Assembly (NCBI GenBank): GCA_021018815.1
Contig: JAITYX010000089.1
Location: 1,178,001-1,242,000, forward strand
DNA length: 64,000 nt
Reading direction: 5' to 3'
Source of the DNA: Talinum fruticosum
Taxonomy: Eukaryota; Streptophyta; Magnoliopsida; Caryophyllales; Talinaceae
Within the stretch, counting starts at the first letter, position 1; every line of letters starts with the position of its first letter. The notes under the pieces are model-generated. The model saw nothing but the letters and a program-made list of their open reading frames with translations, did not search any database and was not told the DNA's origin. This document shows, piece after piece, positions 1 through 11,544 of the stretch. The position numbers and the translations under genes are program-made.

Positions 1-699
1 TTGATGGTGCTGATGATTGAGCTGTAATGAACTTATAATCGTGTTAATTCTATACGCAAAATTCCAAATTCAATAAGGGATGGTCCAAGTTGGCTGTATT
101 TAGCTGTATTTATTTAGTGCTGATGATTCTCAACTTATGATCGTCCTTGCTGTGAAGACTTGGAGAACTTGTCAACCGTACTACGAAAGTGACGTAAAAA
201 GAACATAAAGACTTGACTACCAAGTCTGCGGCTTCGTTTTCTACCTATACTTGGTGCGGCAAGTGGTAATGTCGCAATATTATTAAAACCGGTTAAAATT
301 CGTATGTTCGTTAGATGGGATCAGGTGTTACGACAAACATATACGGAAATATCTCCAACCGAGCCAGAGCTTAAACTTGATTTTCCACACAATATTTTTC
401 GAGTAATCAACACATGGAACAAGGAATGAACACAAGAGGGGAAAGTAGTCTTAGTTTAATTATTGTTCTTTTGGTAGTTACAAAATGAATAGAAATCCTA
501 TTAGAAACAAGCTTTCTACCATAAGTAACCCTTATAATAAACCTTTACAACATTCATAAATCACAATATATTCCATCCTGACTCTACCCCTGTTCCCTCG
601 AACAAACTACTAGTAGCAGTAGTAGTACCAATGAAGATACAGAGGATACTGTTGGGCCGTGTCCATGGGCTCTCCCTTGTTGGGCTCATTCTTGGGCTT

Positions 700-1110
700 C
701 TAGGACTCTTTTGCTGGGCCAACTGTGACTACGATTGCGTGATAAACCTTCCTCAATTTGCTCACCACTTCCACTGGATCCATGCTTCCTACTAGAGTCA
801 ATTTCCTATCCTTCGTTTCTAGTGAAATTTGATCCACCCCTGCAGTAATTTATTTTTAAAATTACTTTATTTTCTTCATCTAATGCCTAATTATATGATA
901 AAAGACAGTCGAAGGTGAAAGTCGTTCCATACCATAAACCGAAGAAGCTATCTTCATGACCCTTTGCTTGCATTTTTGGTTATCGTGGACATCTATACTG
1001 ACCACCACTTTCTGTTCGATTAAATTAAAAATATGCGCGTTAAAAAGCAATAAATTCTCGAGCAAAAGAGGAGGAATTAACTCAAGTACACAACCAAATC
1101 TTACCTGCAT
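700..1110 (-). CDS. HMA-A: small heavy-metal-associated domain protein, truncated tail
   Basis: Three exons can be read on the minus strand: 1110-1105 (Met-Gln only), 1011-933 and 839-700, with GT-AG junctions identical in phase to the three paralogues downstream. The product is about 74 residues: a complete HMA fold (KVVVSIDV start, NQKCKQRVM in place of the metal loop, SKLRKVYHA near the end) that stops right after VGPAKES. In the paralogue at 3598 the aligned position is Glu; here a TAG at 702-700 ends the protein. Sequence beyond the stop (to about 610) still resembles a tail ending in a Tyr-rich stretch, so the tail was lost by a nonsense change. Only one Cys of the usual MxCxxC site is present, so classical metal binding is doubtful. 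A TATA-like box lies near 1214-1222 and a GA-rich leader near 1180. It could be a working tail-less protein or an early pseudogene. Confidence 0.65.
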
Positions 1111-1213
1111 TGTTTCTTGTACAAGTTTGCAAAAAAAAAAGATTTAGTGAAAATTTTATGATGGATCAAATGAGAAATATTAGAGAGAGGGGGAAGAAAA
1201 AACGATTATTGGC

Positions 1214-1222
1214 ATTTATATA
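1214..1222 (-). promoter_or_regulatory. TATA box of HMA-A
   Basis: TATATAAAT on the minus strand lies about 105 bp before the HMA-A initiator ATG. It is similar in spacing to the TATA box of HMA-B. Confidence 0.5.
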
Positions 1223-1341
1223 GGCATTGGGAAAAGAATGGGGGAAGGGATTAATGGAATTAATGGGCATCTAGTCATCTAAACAATTAATTAAACATTA
1301 TTCAAAGCTTCCTTCGTTGGTAATCTACCTGTGGAACTAAG

Positions 1342-1351
1342 ACGACATCGT
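1342..1351 (-). promoter_or_regulatory. Decayed copy of the HMA promoter palindrome
   Basis: The sequence ACGACATCGT lies about 230 bp upstream of the HMA-A start. It differs by one base from the perfect palindrome ACGACGTCGT found upstream of HMA-B, -C and -D. The change destroys the central ACGT core used by bZIP factors. Confidence 0.45.
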
Positions 1352-1609
1352 ATTGTCGCCCTTCTTGAAATGACGTCCATGTCACCCTGGCCTCCACGTA
1401 AGGAAATGGGATCTGCACTGGATGAAGAGTGGGTTGCACTTAGAGCTAGTAAGGTGCTGGGTCGGTTCAGATCAACACATTCAATAATCGAATTAACTTG
1501 ACAGGGAATCGAAATTAGTTCTGTTCTTATTTTTCATAATAACTTTCAATAAGATTCTGATCATTTATTGTATCGGATCATACTATTTTTAGAGTGCTGT
1601 TTAAACTTA

Positions 1610-1810
1610 TATACAAAACACACATAAATAGAAATATAAATATAAACAAACGTAAAAGAGAATAAACGAACATGAACGAATATAACCAAATATAAACGAA
1701 AAAATAAGTTTTAAAACAAAAACGAATATAAGGAATGAACATACAAAAATATAACTAAACATAAAGCTAACATAAACAAATATAAATAAATATAAAATAT
1801 AAATAAATAT
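1610..1810. repeat. Degenerate tandem repeat of an ataaacgaa-like motif
   Basis: About 200 bp of AT-rich DNA is built from loosely repeated short words such as ATAAACGAA, AACATAAAC and AAATATAAA. No coding potential is visible. The rest of 1111-2696 holds the HMA-A promoter and otherwise nothing I recognise. Confidence 0.5.
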
Positions 1811-2696
1811 TAGTTTTCATATAAAGTAAAACAATCGCTAATTCTAGCTAGAGTCAATATTATTATGTACAAAAAGTCCATGTCATGTAAAACTGTACTA
1901 GAGAGGGCATGACTTTTTCAAGTCAACTGCTAGTCTTCTTTTTCTTGTTAATTAATTCCCTCCCTGACAGGCAACCATATTAATTAAAGAAAATACCAAA
2001 AAAAAAAAAAAAAGGCATATCTTTTGATCGGATATGATTACGCAAATTGTTAATGATATAGGTGGTAGGTGGTGTGTGGTGGTGACAGATCATACAACTT
2101 TTTAAGGGTATTATTAACTGGTGGCGGCGAATGTATTAGGTGGATGATTTTTCTCAAATTAGGGTTTAAATTACACACGTGTTGAATATGATGTACAAAT
2201 TATTATATTATAGCTTCTAGCTTGGACTGTTGTTTATAGTGTTCTAGGGCACCACATAACTTTAAAATATACTTTCACTAGCTTAAAACGGCATAATATT
2301 ATACGATCGATGTTTGTTCAAAGTTATGTATAACTAATCATCTATTAATGTTTTCTTTTCATTTCTTCTATTTTTTGTTACTCAATTCTGTTTGTATTTT
2401 AAGTACTTTCGAACAGACATTCTAGGAAGTTTAAAACATATAATTTTGTGGTGCATGTTTATTTCAGCGGTTGATGATCGAGTTGCATGAGAAAATCTCA
2501 CCTACAAATTGGTTAAATTTTTCTCTTTGACATTCATAACACTTGGCATAAATCACATTGTGTTAACATCTGCAAGGACCGTTGCAATACTTTACTTTCA
2601 TTAAATTTTGCAGCAAATTAATTGACATATTTTGGACATTCTATTTTTTTCCTCAGCCACTTGGGGATATTGCTCTCCGTCTCCCTCTTGTCTAGC

Positions 2697-3043
2697 TTAA
2701 CAAACGATATATATATATATATATATTTGATACAAAAGGGGTAGGGGTGATTATATTAAGTGTGAATCCACAAACAATAACATATAATCCGATACCGGAG
2801 CTACAATTGCATCCGTAACATCATTAATCCACACCCTATTTTCAAAAGTAAATGGTTGCCAATGAGATAAATCATGGGCAACCTTGTTATCCCGTCTCTT
2901 AACATGAGACCAAGTACTAAAATCAAACAAACTAGAAAGAGATAAAATTGCAATAATGATAAGGCCACAAAATTGTCGTGAATTTTCTTCTGTTTGAGCC
3001 TCCGAATGACGAGTAAGACAATCCCTTTCATTAACAAACGATA
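2697..3043 (-). mobile_element. 5'-truncated LINE (RNase H tail) with 13-bp target-site duplication
   Basis: The 13-bp sequence TTAACAAACGATA occurs at 2697-2709 and again at 3031-3043, flanking a 321-bp insert. On the minus strand the insert reads as the end of a plant non-LTR RNase H domain: it contains HVKRRDNKVAHDLSHW, the typical HVKR-x-N-x-VAH-x-L motif, then a short tail and a stop near 2755. The insert's 3' end on this strand is an (AT)n tract abutting the left duplication, as expected for target-primed integration. The small size fits severe 5' truncation. The intact duplication suggests a fairly recent event. Confidence 0.8.
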
Positions 3044-3597
3044 ATTTAGTTACAATTCTTGTGAAAAAGTCTTTAAATATTTCTTAATGATATGACTAAA
3101 TTAGTTTAATATCATGTTAATATGCCCAAATCATCTTTAAATAAGAGATCCAAACTTGATGTCCATGTCAAAATTGTGATCACTGTTGGTAATCAAAGTT
3201 AGATAAAGTTGTTTGAATATTTATTTCATCAATGATGAACAAACTTCGGTACACCAAGTCAAAAAACGCATCACCATTTACACACCAAAAGAGCAGGCAG
3301 AAGGAAAAACAAAAAAAGTATACAATAGGAGTAAAAAGTCTCATTCTTTTTTTTTTTTTTAATATAGTTTGAAATTAAGGAGAAATTTCCCTACCCATGG
3401 ACAAAAAACAAGACCAATACGTCCAATAAAAAATCGTGATACGAAAAAAATTTATCCAATATAAAATACTAACGTTTCTAAACCAAACCAAATTCAAAAC
3501 TTCATGAAATTCAAAACTTCTTCTATACCATGAAGCAGTCTCTTCAAAGACATCCGATAACATAACCCTAATCCCTGACTACATCCGATAAAACAAA

Positions 3598-4219
3598 CTA
3601 GCCGTAGTGCCAGGGCCAGGGCCAGGGCCAACGATCCACGTAGACAATGTCAGGGTTGGGCTTGATAGGCTTGGGCTCTTCTTTCTTGGGCTTCTCGGGC
3701 TCCTTTGCTGGGCCGACTGTGACAACCGTTGTGTGGAAAACCTTCCTCAATTTGCTGACAGTATCCACTATATCCATGCTTCCTATCAGTGTCAGTTTCT
3801 GATCCTTTGCGTCCAGTGAGATATTATCCACCCCTGCAGTAAATAAATTATTTACCATACTTTCATCTGATAATATGGGTAATTAATTATGATAAAAGGT
3901 GATTAAAAGGTGAAAAAATTCAATGTAATTCTCACCATAAACAGAAGAAACAATCTTCATGACCCTTTTCTTGCATTTGTCATCATTGTGGACGTCCAAG
4001 CTCAGCACCACCTTCTGTAGCACCAAAAAACAAAAAAGTTAATCAAACAGTGGCGGAGCTATTTGATGGTTAAAGGTATCACGGGATATTAAAATTTATG
4101 TTTAAAAATCCTAAAAATTCCTAAAATTATCGAAGAGGATATCCCATCAATGCATAATCCATAGATCAATAAGAACAAGCTGATAAAAAATTTTTTAAAA
4201 AAACTCATCTTACCTGCAT
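3598..4219 (-). CDS. HMA-B: small HMA-domain protein with Trp-Pro tail
   Basis: Exons 4219-4214 (Met-Gln), 4014-3936 and 3833-3598 splice with clean GT-AG sites to give about 106 residues with no break. Residues 1-70 are an HMA domain ([20 protein letters not shown]... then [18 protein letters not shown]), followed by the conserved [15 protein letters not shown] linker. The protein ends in a Trp-Pro repeat plus WHYG and has no C-terminal CaaX box, so it should not be isoprenylated, unlike HMA-C. The metal loop keeps a single Cys (DDKCKKRV), so metal binding through CxxC is unlikely. HMA proteins with this degenerate loop are known in plants, some as targets of fungal effectors in rice; a similar role here is only inference. 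A TATA box at 4327-4334 and a (GA)n leader support expression. Confidence 0.85.
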
Positions 4220-4264
4220 TTTTTCTGGAATCAGTCAAATTCTTCTTAGAGCTCTGCAGGAAAT

Positions 4265-4289
4265 CTTAGAGAGAGAGAGAGAGAGAGAA
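4265..4289. repeat. (GA)n microsatellite in HMA-B 5' leader
   Basis: An uninterrupted GA run sits about 50 bp upstream of the HMA-B start codon. On the transcribed strand it is a CT-rich leader. The same placement is seen in HMA-C and HMA-D. Confidence 0.8.
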
Positions 4290-4326
4290 GTATTGGTATG
4301 CAAGAAAAGTGGGAAGGGCAAGAGGC

Positions 4327-4334
4327 TTTATATA
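4327..4334 (-). promoter_or_regulatory. TATA box of HMA-B
   Basis: TATATAAA on the minus strand lies about 108 bp before the HMA-B ATG and just upstream of the CT-rich leader. Confidence 0.6.
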
Positions 4335-4448
4335 CACATTTTTGGGGGATATAATGGGATTTTTTTTTTTTTGAAAGGAGGGTTTAATGGGATTGAGAAA
4401 GCTTCCTTCTTGACGTATAGTGTGGGGGGCAGGGGAGGGGAGTTGAAA

Positions 4449-4458
4449 ACGACGTCGT
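4449..4458. promoter_or_regulatory. Palindrome ACGACGTCGT upstream of HMA-B
   Basis: This perfect 10-bp palindrome with a GACGTC core, a bZIP-type site, lies 230 bp before the HMA-B ATG. It is shared with HMA-C and HMA-D. Confidence 0.55.
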
Positions 4459-4459
4459 A

Positions 4460-7379
4460 TGAAAGGTGGCCTATAGTGAACGCGGACTGTGCCGGGTATG
4501 AATGAAGTGGCGGCGATGATAATAAATGAAATGTGAATTTTCCATCTTCGTTGCAGGTGACGTTCCGGCGCGAAATGTCTGGAGTTGACTGCTATTAAGT
4601 CAACTTGTAGTCTTTCTTTATTACTTATATTAAGGAAACCGGAAAGTGGCGGAGAAGATTGATGTCTTCTTCTATACGAATATAGTCGGGATTCGAATGC
4701 AAAACTTTTACAATAACTTTGAAAATTGTTACCAACTATATATGTTAGTTGGTGTAAACATTTTGTGTTTAATCTCGTAATTTAAAGATAAAAATATGAT
4801 TTTATACAATTTATAAATGATAAAAAAAAAAAAAAGCCGATTCATTCCTTGTCTTTTCATATGTCCATTGTGACAAAAAAGATAAAAGAGGCAAACAGCA
4901 CCAGTGTATGTAGACCATTTTTTTCAGATCTATGATTGAAAAATGGGTGCAACATAAATAGATAATAGAGACATGTATATTTTTCTGTCTATTTCCTCTT
5001 GCATAAATCAAAGTATCCCAAATGGAAAACGTATTATTGTGATTTGTGATCCTTCACCAACCGCAACTTTAAAAAAGTAAGTATATAACACGTATAATTA
5101 CAGTCTCGGTAATACAAGATTTGTAAAAAACACAAATGAATTACCCGTAAGTTTTTCCTATCTTTGGAATATAGGTGAAATACGTCTTTTCTTTTCCATT
5201 TTGTAATGAAAGTGAAATGCCCATTTAGAGAATACTTAAAAAGTGGTGACGATAAATATCTTATGATAAGGTACTTCTTAAGTACCGTTAATTTTGGCTT
5301 AAATTAACATAAAATATAAATTATAATTGTGAAGTTTGATAATTATTGATTGGTAGGGTTTGCATGTGTAGTTAAGTTGTTCTGATTCAGGTGCATATGC
5401 ATGTTATAATTATTTAATTTATAAAACTTAATTTAATTATGGTGGGGGGAGATCCACGCATGTGTTTAGTTAATTTAGTGTTCCAACTTCCAAATTCCAA
5501 CCGTATTTGGCGGGACAATAAGTTATATATATATACCATGTTACCCTTAAAATCATATATAGTATATGCCCACCAGGAGAAATCCCAGTAAAATAACAAA
5601 TTAAAAATGAACATGAATTATAATAATATAGCATATATATAATTTATGGATGAGTGGTTCTCAAATTATTATACTTAAAATTAAACATTCAATATCGAAG
5701 GATGTTATTATGGGTATTAAAAAGGATGACAAGTTTTTAGTCAGAATATACTCAAAATTAAATATTCGATATCGAAGGATTTTTGTGGGTATTAAAAAGA
5801 GGACAATTTTCTTAGTTATAATTTTAAGCCGAACTGATCGAGTCCATATATGGTCCGAAATTTGAATACCAAAGCATAAAAACACAAGAAAAGGGAAGAA
5901 TGGTCCATACCAAAATAGCTAAAGAAGGCAAAATTGGCAAGATTTCTCTAATATTTCGTGGGAGAGACTCCCCAATTTGGATTAAGAATCATCGACCATG
6001 TGAACTTCTGTGATGAATTCAACATTGAAAGTATTTATTAATGACTAATATTAAATAATCTCTTCGTTTTAAAATATTTGTCATTTTAAGGGTATAGGGA
6101 ATACTAAGAAACACAAAGTTTATGACACAATTTGTCTTCAAAGACCAAAGTTGTGCTAGGATTTCATTAGAAATAGAGGGCGTATAAAATGAAAAAAAAT
6201 TATTTAAGGTGACATATGTATTTCGAAATGGAGGGCGTACTTATTAATTGCTATTTTATTCTCTTTTTTCTCTTTTTTTCACTAATTTCCCTCATTTTTT
6301 ATGAAATCTTAAGATAACTTGATCTTTTAATAAAAATCGTGTCATGAATTTTATTTTCCTTGATTTTCTCTCGTAATCCAAAAACTAAGTATGGTAAAAT
6401 GAATGAAGTGTTTAAGTTAACAATACGGATTAATTTACCAAATAAATTAGCAGCACATTTTCCAGTACTGCAGTTTCCGTCTTATACTGAACAAGTTGCT
6501 AATTGTAATTAACTCCCATGCTTAGTCAAATCAATGAATTGACTGTTCTCCACTCGTCTTTGAAAAAAAAAGGCAATAAACTTTTACTGGAAGTATCTGA
6601 TGATCTCAGCATTCAAAGGAATTCACTGTTCTCTCACATCATCCTTCCAGAAAGTATTACGTAAAAAAGAAAAAAAGTTACAAAATTTTTTAAAATATAT
6701 ATATAAAAGAGGTTATTATCTATTTTTCCTCATTGTAGATTTGAAATTATATCACATTCGACATAAAGTCTTGTAAGCCTCCAAAACATCAATATCATTT
6801 GTAATATGATATTAATAATATTTTGATTTGAAAATGCTTTTTTAAATATAAAATCTTATATTTTTCACGGTTAGGAATGTTTTGTTAATTAGAATTTTTC
6901 TTGTAATCCCCTTCTATTTAGATTAGCTGCTAGTTGGACCGCGGAGTATAATTCGACAAAATATGAGTATTTGTTTGGGCGGGTCATGGTTGTTGTTGAA
7001 CATCATTCAAGGAACGTTTTTTTTTTTTTTTGGAGAAATGTTAGGAATATTGTATTTCAAATCAGACATCTACAATATTACCATCGGAGCATTCCCTGGA
7101 CCTTTTTACAGAAGGAACTTTGTTATAGGCTTACACCTCTAATTCTTTTTCTAATTGTCCTTCCGCATTCTATACTCAATATAATTGCATCCCTACTAGT
7201 ATTATTGCATAGATTCTCATGTATCTCTCCTGCTAATAGTAATATATAGTCACTGTAATGGCTGAGTGTAATAGGTCCTTTTTCTGTCTGGTATCTCGGT
7301 ATTGCATCACTGTATCTATCCAATTTCCGGCAACCTGCAACCTGCAACTCCCTGTTGTCTACTGCAGGCAGCAGTGTTT
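4460..7379. other. Gene-free AT-rich intergenic region
   Basis: I find no protein-coding gene or RNA gene here. The region holds poly-A/T tracts, a local tandem duplication near 5676-5835, and unclassified AT-rich sequence. The short reading frames are not conserved-looking. Confidence 0.5.
5676..5835. repeat. Local tandem duplication, unit about 78 bp
   Basis: Two adjacent diverged copies share AAATTAAAcATTC-ATATCGAAGGAT and GGGTATTAAAAAG at matching offsets. No coding function is apparent. Confidence 0.6.
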
Positions 7380-8965
7380 ATTTGGATACAAAGTTTGCGT
7401 ATTCACAAACAAAGAAAATATTATCATGAGACTCCAATATTTATTAATATGTGTTCATGCTTAGCAGTACAATATTTATTAATTGTATTTCCCTGCATAA
7501 GACAGTTTCTTTGTTGGCCAAGCTGTGACACTTCTTGTGATTCTATCTGTCAGGATTTGGCAATCAACCTTCCTGAGTTTTTGTGGTTTCATAGAGACTC
7601 ACAAATATTTAAAGGGCAATGATCCCACACTGAATCCTGTGATTTATTGAAGTTTTTGCACCATATCCTCCTTAATTCCAGCAAAGACAATTTGTGATTT
7701 TTCAAATTGGCTTCCAGCCCTGAGCTTTCAGGAAAATGTTAAAAAGCACACATGATACACTGGACACTAAATGTGTGAGCTTTCAGAACAAAAGCAAGTC
7801 ATCTGCAAAGCTAAGCATGCATAAGTTCAATTGTTTGCACTTAGGATGATATTTGAAACCTGGTTGGTTTGTAGCAATCTTGGGTGCTCTATTGATGTAT
7901 TCCATTGCCAATACAAAAATCAAGGGAGACATCGGGTCTCTTTGTCTCAATCCTCTTTTGCTGTGAAAGTATCCATAAGTCTTACCAATTATTTTCACTG
8001 AAAAGTCGGTTGTACATATGCAAGTCATTATGTATTTGGTGAATTTTGCAGGAAAGCCATATCTATTCAATAAATCAGTAATGAATCCCCAATTTAAAGT
8101 ATCATAGGCTTTTTCACGTTCACTTTCATGATGCATCTTAAGGAAACATTCTTCCTATGGTAAAACTTGATCAAATCCTCACATATCATGATATTGTGTA
8201 GGATTGACCTGCCAGGTATGAATAATACCCCTTGGGATTGATCCGCCAAGTAAGAAATCACTCTCTTAAGTCTTTCACAAGTCAACTTGGTAATGCATTT
8301 GTAAACAATGTTCCAATAAGCAATATGTCTACGCTCATTGGGTTTAGTTGGATTTGGTACCTTTGGGATCATAGCCAGTGTGGTAGCATTCATTTGCTTA
8401 AGTAATTTGCCACTCTCAGAAAAATATTTAATAGGCAGTTGATCTTGTGGTCCGTCATGTAGTTTTGAAGAAAAAACTTCCATATCCACCTGGTCCAGGG
8501 CTCTTTTCATTACGTATACAACATTGCAGCTTTGATTTCTTCATTAATGAATGGTTCAAGTATGTTTTCCCTTTGGTGGTGATTTAACACCGGTCCCTAC
8601 AGGATGACCTCATAAGCAGGATTTGTTGTTAGAGGCTCGTAGCCTAAAAAGGCAGCAAAATATGATGATGTTGTCTTCCCTATTTCATCTTGCTCAAAAT
8701 TTCATTTCTCCCTGTGAGTCTTCCATTGACCTAACTGTCATGTTGTAATTGTTGTATGCTAAAGTAGTATAGAAATAAGATGTATTTTGATATCCCCTTT
8801 TCAGCCATGTTTCTTTACTTTTTGGCATAGGAGTTCCCTTTCAGCTTTTGCCATTACTTTATATTCATCTAAGGCTTGTTTTTCCTTCTTATCTGTTGGG
8901 TTGCTGTGTATAGCCTGTTGAATTTGATGCAAATTACTTAGTTCTGCTGCTGCCCTGATTCAAAG
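7380..8965 (-). mobile_element. Degenerate L1-type LINE reverse transcriptase relic
   Basis: Read from 8965 down to about 7380, the minus strand spells a broken plant L1 ORF2 in several frames. In order: a pre-RT linker (HQIQQAIHSNPTDKKEKQAL...AERELLCQK), EEIKAAM, the RT core (LAMIPKVPNP, NIVYKCITKL, QGVLFIPGRSIL, MKVNVKK then AYDTLNW), RGLRQRDPMSPLIFVLAMEY, the catalytic LSFADDLLLF, and the post-RT region (SQIVFAGIKEDM, SLPFKYL, LSYAGKY). Frameshifts and stops occur throughout, for example between 8094 and 8140. No endonuclease and no RNase H portion is visible, so both ends are missing. It is an old, inactive insertion between HMA-B and HMA-C, unrelated in position to the short LINE at 2697. 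Confidence 0.9.
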
Positions 8966-9447
8966 GTTGCTGTGTATAGTCTATTAGCTTATTATGTCAA
9001 AGGTTGGTCTTACTTTTTTGTTGTACTACAAGACATCTAATTATCACACGTTGTATGTTCACATTTTATCAAATTGTCACCAAACAAATTTCACGTTGAT
9101 AACAAAATATGCTTATTTTGATGAACCGTTTTACTCAAAAACTATATTGTATGTGTGAAAAAGTCAATGACGATAAAGGGATCGGATTTTTCACCTTTCC
9201 TATTTGTTTGTTTTGGGGGAGGGATGGAGAGAGATGTACAAATTGTATTCCGAGATTCTTTGTGACAGATAACGGCACACTATAAACAAAACCACTAATT
9301 GATTAGATTACAATAAATATAACATATAAAACCTTCTCTACATCCCCATGTGAAAACAAACAACCCCTTTAATCCATAGCCCCAAAAACCTGAACAACTA
9401 ATCCTTCCTTAATTAATCACACTTAATCTCTTAATTACTCACTAAAC
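8966..9447. other. Intergenic; contains HMA-C 3' flank
   Basis: No gene is visible. From about 9305 the sequence matches the 3' flank of HMA-D (14108 onward), which marks the left edge of the HMA-C/HMA-D duplication. Confidence 0.5.
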
Positions 9448-10129
9448 TCAACAAATAACACAAGAAGTTGGGTCTTCTTCTACACTTGTAACATAGTAGT
9501 GTCTTGGGTATAGGTATTGAGGGTATGCTTGGTATGCCTTATGGTTAAGAAACTCATGTACTTGGACTACTTGGGCCTGATTCTTGGGCTCCTCTTTCTT
9601 CTTGGCTTCCTCCTTTTTGGGTTCATCTTTCTTCTTGGGCTCCTCCTTCTTCTTCTCGGGCTCTTTTGCTGGCCCAACTGAGACTATTTCAGCATGGTAA
9701 ACCTTCCTTAGCTTGCTCACTACTGCCACTGGATCCACGTCCCCTGTTATTGTCATCTTCTTCTCTTTCATGTCTACTGAGATTGATTCCAGCCCTACAA
9801 AATTCGTCATTCATAGTAAAGATCGTGCTGGAGCAGTGTCCGGGAAGATCTAACTGTATACGACATAGAGACACTAATATGTTCAGATTTATAGAGAAAC
9901 TATACCAGGAGTGCCGGAGACCATCTTCATGGCTCTTTGCTTGCATTTTCCGTCATGGATATCCAGTTTCAGCACCACCTTCTGAAACACCAAAAAACTA
10001 TAAATTTAAAACAGAAAGAAAAAACCCAGAAAGATGCTGATGAAATCAGATCATATAGTATGATTGTATGCATTGAAAAGACAGTAGTAGTGTATAAATA
10101 GAACAGGGGAACAGAAATCTGACCCTCAT
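9448..10129 (-). CDS. HMA-C: heavy-metal-associated isoprenylated plant protein (HIPP)
   Basis: Exons 10129-10124 (Met-Arg), 9981-9906 and 9794-9448 join by GT-AG sites into an intact frame of about 142 residues. The HMA domain covers roughly residues 1-70, then [14 protein letters not shown] and a Lys/Glu-rich linker, then [19 protein letters not shown] and a C-terminal CVIC. CVIC is a CaaX box, so the protein is expected to be prenylated and membrane-attached. The metal loop has one Cys only (DGKCKQRAM) instead of CxxC. HIPPs act in metal homeostasis and stress responses; the function of single-Cys members is less clear. It is the best-preserved member of the array and the closest paralogue of HMA-D, with which it shares promoter, leader and 3' flank. 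Confidence 0.9.
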
Positions 10130-10203
10130 CTTCTTCTGGTTGGTTATGACAATACTGAGAGATCTGAGCTCAAGTGTTTATTTCTGGGAAAGACCAAACC
10201 AGG

Positions 10204-10204
10204 A

Positions 10205-10282
<78 letters not shown>

Positions 10283-10296
10283 CAGAGAGAGAGAGA
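10204..10296. repeat. Compound (TA)n(GA)n microsatellite in HMA-C leader
   Basis: A TA run followed by a GA run interrupted by CAGA lies 75-165 bp upstream of the HMA-C start. Reading frames through it are artefacts of the repeat. Confidence 0.9.
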
Positions 10297-10449
10297 TGAA
10301 GAAAAATGTGATGCGAGTGAAGAAGATCTGATCGTTGAGTATTTATGGAGAGAGTTGAGAGAGAGGGGGGAGGAGGCGTCAATGACGAAGTGGCCAAGTC
10401 AAAAATGGAGTGTTAACACAGCATTAATCGCTTATGACGTACGAAGAAT

Positions 10450-10459
10450 ACGACGTCGT
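10450..10459. promoter_or_regulatory. Palindrome ACGACGTCGT upstream of HMA-C
   Basis: The perfect palindrome, within AATACGACGTCGTTG and followed by TTCCGCGTT, is also conserved upstream of HMA-D. It is 321 bp from the ATG, farther than in HMA-D partly because of the expanded microsatellite. Confidence 0.6.
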
Positions 10460-10587
10460 TGGGATTCCGCGTTTGCCTTTTTGTGGGGTATGACTATTTT
10501 CGTATCAGTAATTAATTGTGAAGAATTTGAAGCAACTAGTCTTTCCCTTATCTCTTCAATTTCTTCTCTATCCATTTCTTTTTAAAA

Positions 10588-11530
10588 TAATATGTATTTA
10601 TTTGGATAGTTGTTAATATTAGTATTGTGAATCCGAGCTATATACGTATAAATACGGTAAATTTCTTATTGATTAAGAAAATTAAAAAAATTATTAATAA
10701 TGATATATTATTTTAGATAATTGAAATAAGACCGATATTAATATTTTGTCATGTATAAAATTTATAAAAACTAATGATAAGTAATTTAAATAAATTTAAA
10801 CCTTAATGGAGTATAAATCCAAAAAATAATAAAAAATAAAAACGAATGAAATTGTAGAGGAAGTAGATAATAGTAAGTCAATTCGAAGTCAATTGGATCG
10901 TACAAACTACAAAGGGTGGACCCGCAGCGAACTTACCTGGGCATTCCACATGAAATTGATGGCAGTGGCTGCTCTCTCTCTGTCTCCCTCCTCTCCCGAT
11001 TTTTGTCGTTCACCTTAATGTCATGTGCAATAAGTAATGCCACCTTCTTTGTTTAGTTTATTATACTTGTGTATGTGTTAGTGCATCTTTGAATGTTTTT
11101 TTAAAAGATCGAGATAACTCATTATGGGAATACAATAAAATAGAAAAATAAATTAAATTTAAAACCTAATATATTTAGGGTTTTAGTCTTAGTTACGTAT
11201 TTGACCAAGACTCTATTCACACATCGTATTTAGTTAGTTTACAAAAATCGCATTAATGGGGATTGTCTTCTCCCAACCTACAAGCTTTAAAAAAAAAAAA
11301 AAGAAAAAAATGGGGATATATTTTAATAAAAAAGATCAAATTCTGCTAACTGAAACCGACTCACAAACTTAACAACTTCTACTGTTATCATATTATTTAT
11401 TTTCTAGCATAGTACAAATCATATAACATCATACCATATGTGTTTTACTATCATTATCTCATTATATGAACAATTTAAGTCGTGATTTTATGTGGCCCAA
11501 AGATTCAAGAAATATTTGTATTTTATCTAC
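10588..11530. repeat. Duplicated intergenic block, copy A1
   Basis: This block matches 12774-13745 (A2) in order and orientation. Shared landmarks are GATAGTTGTTAATATTAGTA, GACCGATATTAATATTTTGTC / GATCGATATTAATATTTTGTC (diverged), AGCATAGTA-AAATCATATAAC, and GTGATTTTATGTGGCC. Indels and substitutions are frequent. It is non-coding. Confidence 0.75.
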
Positions 11531-11544
11531 TAGTGTTAAGTAGA

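Noticed and set aside
10140..10397. Reading frames with IYIYIY / RERERE / SLSLSL peptides
   Set aside because: They are translations of the TA/GA microsatellite in the HMA-C leader.
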